From: UBA5336 sp964625835
GTDB taxonomy: Bacteria; Pseudomonadota; Alphaproteobacteria; Caulobacterales; Hyphomonadaceae
Length of the DNA stretch: 17,304 nt
Direction: 5' to 3'
NCBI GenBank assembly: GCA_964625835.1
Contig: CAZVES010000046.1
Coordinates: forward strand, 1 to 17,304
Made by a program: the position numbers and the translations under genes. Shown here in pieces: positions 6,852-12,394 of this stretch. Numbering within the stretch: the first letter of the stretch is position 1; each line of letters starts with the position of its first letter. The notes beneath the pieces were generated by a model. It was not told the DNA's origin. It was given only the letters and a program-made list of their open reading frames with translations, and did not search any database.

Positions 6852-8315
6852 ATGAAGATCAGTTTCAAGAGTTCTGGCGCAGCCGACATTCAGGCTTTCA
6901 TTGTCGATGAGGGCGCGGGTTTGCCAGGGGCCGCAAAATCCCTCGACGAGGCCTCAGGCGGCCTGCTCACCGAGGCGGTGGCGGCCAAGCGGTTCACGGG
7001 AAAGACCGGCCAGCAGGCCATCGTGGTGATGCCGAAATCGGTCGAGACCCGCCGCGCGGTCCTGATTGGCGGTGGCAAGCCAGCAGACCGCAAGCCGGCC
7101 ACCTTTGAGCGCCTGGGCGCGGAACTGGTGAAGTCCGAGGCCATGAGCGGTTTCAGGTCCCTGGCTCTCACCGTGGAAGATGCCGCAAATGCTGCCAGCG
7201 CGGCGGCCGGCGCCAAACTGGCGGCCTACCGCTTCGACACCTACATGACGAAGCTGAAGGACGAGCAGAAGCCCAGCCTGACCGACTTCACCTGTCTCAC
7301 CGATGATGCCAAGGCCGCCGATGACGCCTTCGAAGCGCTCGATGCGGAAACCGCCGGAACGTACCTTGCCCGCGACCTGATGAACGAGCCACCGAACGTG
7401 CTGCATCCGGAAAGCTTTGCCGAGCGGGTCAGGGAGCTTCACCTGGAGGGGCTCGAGATCGAGGTGCTCGGCGAAGAAAAGATGAAGGCGCTGGGCATGG
7501 GCTCGCTGCTGGGTGTCGGCCAGGGCTCGGTGCGCGAAAGCCAACTGGCCATCATGAAGTGGAATGGCGGCGGCAGTGAGGATCCGGTCTGCCTGGTCGG
7601 CAAGGGCGTGTGCTTTGACACGGGCGGCATCTCGCTGAAGCCCGGCCCGAGCATGGAAGACATGAAGGGCGATATGGGCGGGGCTGCGGCGGTGACCGGC
7701 GCCATGCTGGCGCTGGCCCGGCGCAAGGCGAAGGCGAACGTGGTCGGCTTGATCGGCCTTGTCGAGAACATGCCCGACGGCAATGCCATTCGCCCCGGCG
7801 ACATTCTTACATCGGCTTCGGGCCAGACCATTGAGGTGCAGAACACCGACGCGGAAGGCCGTCTCGTCCTTGCCGATGTGCTCTGGTATGCCCAGAAGCA
7901 TTTCAAGCCCCGCGCCATGGTCGACCTGGCCACGCTGACCGGTGCCGTGGTCATCTCCCTTGGCCACGAGAATGCCGGCCTGTTCTCCAACAATGACGAT
8001 CTCGCAAGCGCCCTGACCAAGGCCGGTGAAACCTCCGGCGAGACTGTCTGGCGCCTGCCCATGGGCGAGGCCTATGACGGGCTCCTGAAGTCCAAATTCG
8101 CCGACATGCGCAACATAGGCGGGCGCGCGGCGGGCTCCATCACGGCGGCGCAGTTCCTCCAGCGATTTGTGAACAAGGATGTGGCCTGGGCCCACCTCGA
8201 CATTGCAGGCGTGGCCTGGAAGGAGGGCAACAAGCCCGCCACCGACCCGAGCTGGCCGTCCGGCTTCGGCCCGCGCCTCCTGTCGCGCTGGATCGCGGAG
8301 AATTATGAGGGTTAG
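6852..8315 (+). CDS. pepA: leucyl aminopeptidase, M17 family
   Basis: 487 residues, matching the usual size of PepA (about 500). The N-terminal macro-like regulatory domain spans about 1-160. The C-terminal catalytic domain has all M17 signatures: VGKGVCFDTGGISLKPG (249-265) with metal and catalytic residues K251, D256 and K263; MKGDMGGAAAV with D274; and NTDAEGRL (331-338) with D333, E335 and R337. It is a cytosolic, two-metal aminopeptidase that removes N-terminal residues, commonly Leu, from peptides. In E. coli, PepA also binds DNA as an accessory factor in Xer recombination and gene regulation; whether that holds here is unknown. AGGAG nine bases before the ATG supports the start. It is followed after three bases by holC, so it is the first gene of a pepA-holC operon. 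Confidence 0.97.
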   Translation: MKISFKSSGAADIQAFIVDEGAGLPGAAKSLDEASGGLLTEAVAAKRFTGKTGQQAIVVMPKSVETRRAVLIGGGKPADRKPATFERLGAELVKSEAMSGFRSLALTVEDAANAASAAAGAKLAAYRFDTYMTKLKDEQKPSLTDFTCLTDDAKAADDAFEALDAETAGTYLARDLMNEPPNVLHPESFAERVRELHLEGLEIEVLGEEKMKALGMGSLLGVGQGSVRESQLAIMKWNGGGSEDPVCLVGKGVCFDTGGISLKPGPSMEDMKGDMGGAAAVTGAMLALARRKAKANVVGLIGLVENMPDGNAIRPGDILTSASGQTIEVQNTDAEGRLVLADVLWYAQKHFKPRAMVDLATLTGAVVISLGHENAGLFSNNDDLASALTKAGETSGETVWRLPMGEAYDGLLKSKFADMRNIGGRAAGSITAAQFLQRFVNKDVAWAHLDIAGVAWKEGNKPATDPSWPSGFGPRLLSRWIAENYEG

Positions 8316-8318
8316 ACG

Positions 8319-8783
8319 ATGAGCGGCCCCGAATGGTGGTTCTACCATCTGGAGAAGACCGGGCCGGAGCGCGCGGCGGGGCCTTTGCTCGAGAAATGTC
8401 TCGATCGGGGCTGGCGTGTGCTCGCCGTCAGCGCCGATGAGGGGCGGCGCGCCGGGCTCGACGCCGGGCTGTGGACCTATTCCGACGAGAGCTTCCTGCC
8501 CCATGGCCAGGCTGAGGCGGCCGGTCTCGACCCGGCGCGCCAGCCCATACTGATCTCCGGCGAGATCAAGAACGCGAATGGCGCTGCCGCGCTGCTCCTG
8601 CTGGACGGGACGCAGGTCCCGACCGATGCGCCCTTCGAGCGTTGCATGGTGATGTTCGAGGGCCGCGACGGGCCGACACGCGACGTGGCCCGCGCCCAGT
8701 TCAAGGCCGCAAAGGATGCCGGCCTCACCTGCCGCTATTTCCAACAGACCCCGAATGGCGGCTGGAAAGAGGCGGGGACCTAG
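8319..8783 (+). CDS. holC: DNA polymerase III subunit chi
   Basis: 154 residues, similar to chi of E. coli (147). The pattern EWWFYHLEKTGPERAAGPLL at the N-terminus, a glycine-containing RGWRVLAVSAD strand, and LWTYSDESFLPHG near 52-64 are characteristic of chi. Chi belongs to the clamp-loader complex and links it to single-stranded-DNA-binding protein at the replication fork; it normally partners psi (HolD), which many alphaproteobacteria lack or have not had recognised. The gene starts three bases after the pepA stop, with GAGG (8307-8310) inside the end of pepA serving as ribosome site, so it depends on pepA transcription and probably translation. The pepA-holC order is the classical proteobacterial neighbourhood. 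Confidence 0.93.
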   Translation: MSGPEWWFYHLEKTGPERAAGPLLEKCLDRGWRVLAVSADEGRRAGLDAGLWTYSDESFLPHGQAEAAGLDPARQPILISGEIKNANGAAALLLLDGTQVPTDAPFERCMVMFEGRDGPTRDVARAQFKAAKDAGLTCRYFQQTPNGGWKEAGT

Positions 8784-8786
8784 GCC

Positions 8787-8996
8787 TTATATCGGTTCCT
8801 TGTCTGCGGGCGGCTTGCCCGGCAGGCTGAGCAGCGTGACAATGAGGCCGAGCGCTGCGATCAGCCCCAGCGTGGCCGCCAGCTTGCCAAGGTCCGGCGG
8901 CAGGGCACCGGTCCAGATCAGGGCGAGGGCCGGGTAGAGCGCGGCGGTGAGCGCCCCGAGGGCGAGGATTTTCAGATAGGCGAGGATGTGTCCCAT
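8787..8996 (-). CDS. small two-helix membrane protein, unknown function
   Basis: 69 residues starting at the ATG at 8996, which has a good Shine-Dalgarno (AGGAGC) five bases upstream. Two hydrophobic helices are evident, about residues 8-29 (LKILALGALTAALYPALALI) and 36-57 (GKLAATLGLIAALGLIVTLL), joined by a short turn containing PPDLG; a charged tail KPPADKEPI ends it. No family is recognised. It converges on holC with only three bases between stops. A longer in-frame version from 9104 exists but has no ribosome site and would run through a shared promoter-like motif (9022-9046). The clear ribosome site and two well-formed helices make it a likely real gene. Confidence 0.68.
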   Translation of the reverse strand: MGHILAYLKILALGALTAALYPALALIWTGALPPDLGKLAATLGLIAALGLIVTLLSLPGKPPADKEPI

Positions 8997-9021
8997 GGGC
9001 GGCTCCTTTGTCTGACGGCAT

Positions 9022-9046
9022 GGACGCACCATAGCGCGCAATGTAG
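9022..9046 (-). promoter_or_regulatory. promoter-like motif shared with yebC upstream region
   Basis: Read on the minus strand it begins CTACATTGC, continues with GCTATGG and ends GGTGCGTCC. A near-identical arrangement lies at 12360-12386 upstream of yebC. It is about 26 bases upstream of the small membrane protein ATG, a sensible distance for a start-site region. Whether it is a -10 region or a protein binding site is undecided. Confidence 0.45.
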
Positions 9047-9073
9047 TTGGCGACGAGGGTCGGGCGCGGTCCT

Positions 9074-9136
9074 CATCCTGAGCGGAGACGAAGGATGGCG
9101 TCATCGCGTGTCCATGGTTCGACGTCGCTCACCATG
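9074..9136 (-). repeat. bipartite hairpin repeat, copy 1
   Basis: Two 24-base imperfect palindromes separated by 15 bases. On the minus strand hairpin 1 (9136-9113) has arms CATGGT/ACCATG and loop GAGCGACGTCGA; hairpin 2 (9097-9074) has arms CATCCT/AGGATG and loop TCGTCTCCGCTC. The same two-hairpin unit, in the opposite orientation, is found at 11396-11458 with a related 15-base spacer. It sits in the gap between the divergent small membrane protein and ndk genes. It is probably a member of a dispersed intergenic repeat family. Confidence 0.75.
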
Positions 9137-9162
9137 AGGTGGGCTGTGGAGTGCAAAGCCGG

Positions 9163-9191
9163 TTGCCCCCTATCGACCGCGCCGCTATAGG
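9163..9191 (+). promoter_or_regulatory. candidate ndk promoter
   Basis: TTGCCC (9163-9168), a 17-base spacer and TATAGG (9186-9191), the latter preceded by GC to give GCTATAGG. The ndk start follows about 44 bases later, giving a short leader that includes AGGAG at 9222-9226. Confidence 0.6.
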
Positions 9192-9234
9192 CCGCGCAAC
9201 ACGCGATTTCCCCAGACTTTCAGGAGCACCCCAA

Positions 9235-9657
9235 ATGGCTGTCCAGCAGACCTTTTCCATCATCAAGCCCGACGCCACCGAGCGCAATCTCACCGGCGCG
9301 ATCAACAAGGTGATCGAGGATGCCGGCCTGCGCATCGTCGCCCAGCGCCGCATCCACATGACCGAGGCCCAGGCGGGGCGCTTTTACGAGGTGCACGCCG
9401 AGCGCCCCTTCTATGGCGAACTGGTCGAGTTCATGACTTCCGGGCCGGTCGTGGTCCAGGTGCTTGAGGGCGAGGACGCCGTTGCCAAATATCGCGAAGT
9501 GATGGGCGCGACCAACCCGGCCGAGGCCGCGGACGGCACGATCCGCAAGCTGTTCGCCAAGTCCATCGGCGAGAACTCCGTACACGGATCCGACAGCGCG
9601 GAGAACGCCGCCATGGAGATCGCCCAGTTCTTCTCCCTGGCCGATATCGTCGGCTAG
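9235..9657 (+). CDS. ndk: nucleoside diphosphate kinase
   Basis: 140 residues, the standard Ndk length. It starts MAVQQTFSIIKPDA, with the conserved lysine K11 and TERN after it, and has GPVVVQVLEGEDAV (70-83), the GATNP loop (91-95) and the active-site motif NSVHGSDS with the phosphohistidine H117. It transfers the terminal phosphate from ATP to other (d)NDPs by a ping-pong mechanism, balancing nucleotide pools in the cytosol. The start at 9235 is fixed by the conserved N-terminus and by AGGAG eight bases upstream; an in-frame extension back to 9139 would cross the promoter. It appears to be a single-gene unit, followed eight bases after its stop by a tandem repeat block and an assembly gap. 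Confidence 0.98.
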   Translation: MAVQQTFSIIKPDATERNLTGAINKVIEDAGLRIVAQRRIHMTEAQAGRFYEVHAERPFYGELVEFMTSGPVVVQVLEGEDAVAKYREVMGATNPAEAADGTIRKLFAKSIGENSVHGSDSAENAAMEIAQFFSLADIVG

Positions 9658-9664
9658 ACCTTTA

Positions 9665-9719
9665 CGCGTTGATCCCCGCTTCGGGCTTCGCCCTTCGCGA
9701 TGGATCTCGCTCAGGGCTG
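9665..9719 (+). repeat. 55-base repeat, copy 1 (left of gap)
   Basis: This 55-base unit begins CGCGTTGATCCCCGCTTC and ends GATCTCGCTCAGGGCTG, and is identical to the copy at 9820-9874 right of the gap. It contains the arms GCCCT and AGGGC around an 18-base loop, and a small GGGC/GCCC hairpin. It starts eight bases after the ndk stop codon. Confidence 0.9.
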
Positions 9720-9819
9720 NNNNNNNNNNNNNNNNNNNNNNNNNNNNNNNNNNNNNNNNNNNNNNNNNNNNNNNNNNNNNNNNNNNNNNNNNNNNNNNNN
9801 NNNNNNNNNNNNNNNNNNN
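9720..9819. other. assembly gap (100 N)
   Basis: Exactly 100 N, a conventional placeholder length, flanked on both sides by an identical 55-base repeat. The assembler most likely broke on a tandem array of this unit, so the real content is probably more copies, number unknown. Confidence 0.95.
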
Positions 9820-9874
9820 CGCGTTGATCCCCGCTTCGGGCTTCGCCCTTCGCGATGGATCTCGCTCAGGGCTG
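9820..9874 (+). repeat. 55-base repeat, copy 2 (right of gap)
   Basis: It is base-for-base identical to 9665-9719 and abuts the N run exactly at its first base, as expected if a tandem array was collapsed. Confidence 0.9.
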
Positions 9875-9877
9875 TCC

Positions 9878-9929
9878 TGTTTGACCCCCGCTTCGCCTTC
9901 GGCTCCGCGATGGATCTCGCTCAGGGCTG
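9878..9929 (+). repeat. 55-base repeat, copy 3 (diverged)
   Basis: It follows copy 2 after three bases. The right half (GCGATGGATCTCGCTCAGGG and the following CTG) is identical to the other copies; the left half differs (TTTGACCCCCGCTTCGCC) and is shorter. It is the terminal variant of the tandem array. Confidence 0.85.
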
Positions 9930-9949
9930 CTTGCAACCGAAAAAGTATA

Positions 9950-9979
9950 AAGCCCGCCTCCACAGGCGGGCTTTTCTTT
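9950..9979 (+). terminator. rho-independent terminator downstream of ndk
   Basis: Stem AAGCCCGCCT (9950-9959) and AGGCGGGCTT (9964-9973) with loop CCAC, followed by TTCTTTT. The other strand is also followed by T-rich sequence, so it may work both ways. It separates the ndk/repeat transcript from the aminotransferase gene. Confidence 0.88.
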
Positions 9980-10028
9980 TTCCGTGACCTCGCGCACCTT
10001 GTCGCAAAAGATATTGCGGGAGTATGCG

Positions 10029-11255
10029 ATGAGCGGACCCAAGGATGCGGCCCTGCGTGCGCGGGCGAAGGCGGTGATCCCGAACGGGATGTATGGCCAC
10101 CAGTCTGTTGCGTCACTTCCCGATGGCGCGCCCCAATTCTTCACGCGGGCAAAGGGGGCATACCTCTGGGACGCGGACGGCAAGCGTTATATCGACTTCA
10201 TGTGCGGCTACGGGCCGAACCTGCTCGGCTATGGCCATGACGAGATCGACGCGGCCTATATTGCGCAACTGGCCGAGATCGACGCGGCCACGGGTCCGAG
10301 CCCGGTCATGGTGGATCTCGCCGAGGCCTTCACAGGGATGGTCGACCATGCCGACTGGGCCATGTTCTGCAAGAACGGAACCGATGCCAGCTCCATGGCC
10401 CTGCTCACGGCGCGGGCCTATCGCGGCAAGCGGAAGGTGATCTTCGCCAAGGGCGCCTATCATGGCGCCGCGCCCTGGTGCACGCCGCTGCCTGCCGGAA
10501 CGGTGGCCGAGGACCGGGCCCATTTCATCTACTGCCAGTACAACAGCGCCGAGAGCCTGCAGGCCGCCGTGAATGAGGCGGGCGACGACCTCGCCGCGAT
10601 CTTCTGCGCCCCGTTCAAGCATGACGTTCTGGTCGACCAGGAACTGCCCGAGCCGGACTATGCCCGGCTTGCCCGCAAGCTCTGTGATGAGCGCGATGCG
10701 CTGCTTGTACTGGATGATATCCGTGCGGGCTTCCGCCTCGCGCGCGATTGCAGCTGGAGCGGGATGGGCGTGGAGCCGGACCTCTCACTCTGGGGCAAGG
10801 CGATCGCCAATGGACACCCGATCTCGGCCCTGCTCGGCAATGATCGCGCCCGGGAGGCGGCGGGCAGGATCTATGTCACCGGCTCGTTCTGGTTTGCGGC
10901 GGCGGCCATGGCGGCCAGCGTGAAGACGCTCCAGATCCTGCGCGAAAGCGACTATCTGGAGCGGATGCTGGGCCTTGGCGAGCGTTTGCGCGACGGTCTG
11001 GCGAGCCTGGCAGAGACCCACAGCCTGCCGCTCAGCCAGACCGGGCCCGTGCAGATGCCGCTGATCATGTTCGACGGCGAAGGCGCAAAGGACCTCGCCC
11101 TTGGCTCGGCCTTCGTGGCGGCCATGCTGGATCAGGGCATCTGGTTTCACACCTACCACAACATGTTCATCGGCGCGGCGATGACGCAAGCCGACATCGA
11201 CCAGACACTGGAGGCGGCCGAACGGGCGATGAAGGGGCTGTCGGTGGCCGCCTGA
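10029..11255 (+). CDS. class III aminotransferase, glutamate-1-semialdehyde aminomutase-like
   Basis: 408 residues of the PLP fold-type I, class III group. Landmarks: YLWDADGKRYIDFMCGYGP (45-63) near the N-terminus, the phosphate-binding FCKNGTDASS (113-122), AYHG (143-146), LVLDDIRAGFR (226-236) with D229 as the PLP ring-nitrogen ligand (DD in place of the usual DE), and LWGKAIANGHPISALLG (254-270) with the Schiff-base lysine K257. The overall style is closest to the glutamate-1-semialdehyde 2,1-aminomutase branch, but alphaproteobacteria usually make tetrapyrroles through ALA synthase, so a role as HemL is doubtful. The amino donor and acceptor are unknown. GGGAG six bases before the ATG at 10029 supports the start. 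It is isolated between the terminator at 9950 and the convergent yebC gene, so the context gives no pathway. Confidence 0.88.
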   Translation: MSGPKDAALRARAKAVIPNGMYGHQSVASLPDGAPQFFTRAKGAYLWDADGKRYIDFMCGYGPNLLGYGHDEIDAAYIAQLAEIDAATGPSPVMVDLAEAFTGMVDHADWAMFCKNGTDASSMALLTARAYRGKRKVIFAKGAYHGAAPWCTPLPAGTVAEDRAHFIYCQYNSAESLQAAVNEAGDDLAAIFCAPFKHDVLVDQELPEPDYARLARKLCDERDALLVLDDIRAGFRLARDCSWSGMGVEPDLSLWGKAIANGHPISALLGNDRAREAAGRIYVTGSFWFAAAAMAASVKTLQILRESDYLERMLGLGERLRDGLASLAETHSLPLSQTGPVQMPLIMFDGEGAKDLALGSAFVAAMLDQGIWFHTYHNMFIGAAMTQADIDQTLEAAERAMKGLSVAA

Positions 11256-11265
11256 TGCTTATCCC

Positions 11266-11305
11266 GTGATCCCCGCTGCGGCGCGCTCTGCGATGGATAT
11301 TGCTC
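11266..11305 (+). repeat. 55-base repeat, diverged fourth copy
   Basis: TGATCCCCGCT followed by GCGATGGATATTGCTC mirrors the 9665-9929 units in order and orientation. Like those after ndk, it begins about ten bases after the stop of a plus-strand gene. GGCGCG and CGCGCC arms lie around it. Confidence 0.55.
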
Positions 11306-11395
11306 GACGCCGCGCCAACATCCGGCCAAGCGCTCCCGATGAGGGGTGGCGCGCGGGCAATACAGCCCGGGGACGGGAACAACCCAGAACATCCG

Positions 11396-11458
11396 CATGG
11401 TGGGCGAAGACGATCCATTGACCTCGTGATGCGCGATCCTTCGTCTTCGCTCAGGATC
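11396..11458 (+). repeat. bipartite hairpin repeat, copy 2
   Basis: Hairpin 1 (11396-11419) has arms CATGGT/TCCATT, partly decayed, with loop GGGCGAAGACGA; hairpin 2 (11435-11458) has arms GATCCT/AGGATC with loop TCGTCTTCGCTC. The 15-base spacer resembles the spacer of copy 1 read on the minus strand. The two loops are complementary at all 12 positions if one G-U pair is allowed. Confidence 0.75.
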
Positions 11459-11489
11459 AGTGCCGTTCTGTGTTCTGAGGTCCGAACCT

Positions 11490-11513
11490 CATGGTGAGCG
11501 GAGACGAACCATG
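11490..11513 (+). repeat. solitary hairpin-1 unit of the bipartite repeat
   Basis: Perfect arms CATGGT/ACCATG around loop GAGCGGAGACGA, preceded by ACCT exactly as in copy 1. No hairpin 2 follows. Its loop complements the loop at 11441-11452 upstream (12 of 12 with one G-U). Confidence 0.72.
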
Positions 11514-11547
11514 GGCCTGGCGCTGCGCCCTCGGCGCACCCTATGGC

Positions 11548-12306
11548 TTACTCCGCTGCGGCCAGCCGCTCGGCTTCTTCCTCGCTCAGTTCGGAATTGT
11601 CATAGACGTTTTGCACATCATCGAGCTCGTCGAGGATATCGAGCAGCTTCATCAGCGTCTCGGCGGCTTGTCCTTCGACGGGCACGGTGTTCTGGGGTTT
11701 CCAGATGAGTTTGGTGCTGGTGGCGTCCACATCGTTCCACACTTCATCCAGGGCGCTGGCGACCTCGCCGAGGCCCTCACGCTCTGTGTAGATGATATAG
11801 GTGTCGCCGTCGCGTTCCATGTCGGTGGCGCCGGCCTCAATGGCGGCCATCATCACTTCGTCTTCCTCGCCGATCCCGGCCGGGTAGATGATCTCGCCGA
11901 CCTGCTCGAAGCCGAAGCTGACGCTGCCCGTCTCGCCCAGGTTTCCGCCATTCTTGGAGAATGTGGAGCGGATGTCACTGGCGGCGCGGTTCTTGTTGTC
12001 GGTGGAGGCCTCGACAATGATGCCGACCCCGCCGGGGCCGAAGCCCTCATAGCGAATTTCCATATAGTCTTCGCCGCCGCCGCCCGCGCCCTTGTCGATG
12101 GCGCGCTTGATATTGTCCTTGGGTAGGGAGGAACCCTTGGCGTTCTTGATGGCAAGGCGCAGGCGCGGATTGGCGTCCGGGTCCGCTCCGCCCATCTTCG
12201 CGGCAATGGTGATTTCCTTGGACAGGCGCGAGAAGAGCACGGCGCGTTTCTTGTCCTGCGCGCCCTTGCGGTGCTGGATGTTTGCCCATTTGCTGTGGCC
12301 GGCCAT
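11548..12306 (-). CDS. yebC: YebC/PmpR/TACO1 family protein
   Basis: 252 residues, the usual family length. The N-terminus MAGHSKWANIQHRKGAQDKK is the family signature, followed by SRLSKEITIAAKMGGADPDAN, LPKDNIKRAIDKGAG and GPGGVGIIVEASTDNKNR, and an acidic C-terminus (SELSEEEAERLAAAE). Family members were long annotated as DNA-binding regulators; mitochondrial TACO1 and recent bacterial work point to a role on the ribosome, helping translation of difficult stretches such as polyproline. Both descriptions are family knowledge, not something visible here. GAGGT lies four bases before the ATG. It follows pheT on the same strand after 88 bases that include a palindromic repeat and a promoter-like motif, so it may have its own promoter. 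Confidence 0.95.
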   Translation of the reverse strand: MAGHSKWANIQHRKGAQDKKRAVLFSRLSKEITIAAKMGGADPDANPRLRLAIKNAKGSSLPKDNIKRAIDKGAGGGGEDYMEIRYEGFGPGGVGIIVEASTDNKNRAASDIRSTFSKNGGNLGETGSVSFGFEQVGEIIYPAGIGEEDEVMMAAIEAGATDMERDGDTYIIYTEREGLGEVASALDEVWNDVDATSTKLIWKPQNTVPVEGQAAETLMKLLDILDELDDVQNVYDNSELSEEEAERLAAAE

Positions 12307-12324
12307 GGGGACCTCTTTTCGTAG

Positions 12325-12351
12325 GGTGCATGGAGCGAAGCGATATGCACC
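12325..12351. repeat. REP-like hairpin in the yebC leader
   Basis: Perfect 7-base arms GGTGCAT and ATGCACC flank a 13-base loop containing GAGCGAAGCGA. It lies between the promoter-like motif (12360-12386) and the yebC ribosome site, so it would be in the mRNA leader. The loop resembles, loosely, the loop of the bipartite repeat family. Confidence 0.65.
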
Positions 12352-12359
12352 ATGAATCT

Positions 12360-12386
12360 GGATCGCACCGTATTAGCGCAATGTAG
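12360..12386 (-). promoter_or_regulatory. promoter-like motif upstream of yebC
   Basis: Minus strand: CTACATTGC, GCTAATAC, GGTGCG and ATCC in order, matching the motif at 9022-9046. It starts about ten bases after the pheT stop. GCTAATAC resembles a Caulobacter-type -10, but no clear -35 is placed correctly. Confidence 0.42.
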
Positions 12387-12394
12387 AAGCCCTG

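Larger units (their letters stand above)
9658..10028. other. non-coding repeat-rich region containing an assembly gap
   Basis: This stretch between ndk and the aminotransferase gene holds three repeat copies, a 100-N gap, a strong hairpin terminator, and the aminotransferase leader with GGGAG at 10018-10022. I see no gene in the readable bases. The true length of the gap is unknown. Confidence 0.8.
11256..11547. other. non-coding repeat-bearing gap between aminotransferase and yebC
   Basis: The gap contains a diverged copy of the 55-base repeat, a bipartite hairpin repeat and a solitary hairpin. Between about 11306 and 11395 is a GC-rich stretch with no recognisable gene; short open frames there have no ribosome site or familiar protein motif. 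Confidence 0.7.

Noticed and set aside
6954..8744. A 596-codon open frame on the minus strand opposite pepA and holC
   Set aside because: It lies antisense to two unmistakable genes, has no recognisable domain, and is the kind of long shadow frame expected opposite high-GC coding sequence.
9665..9929. Repeat block considered as a CRISPR array
   Set aside because: The units are 52-55 bases, nearly abutting, with no unique 30-40 base spacers and no cas genes nearby.
9220..10116. A minus-strand open frame running through the N gap
   Set aside because: It exists only because the Ns translate as unknown; it crosses ndk antisense and the repeats.
11306..11395. Possible gene remnant after the aminotransferase
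   Set aside because: Short frames on both strands lack start signals and any recognisable motif; nothing supports a pseudogene call.
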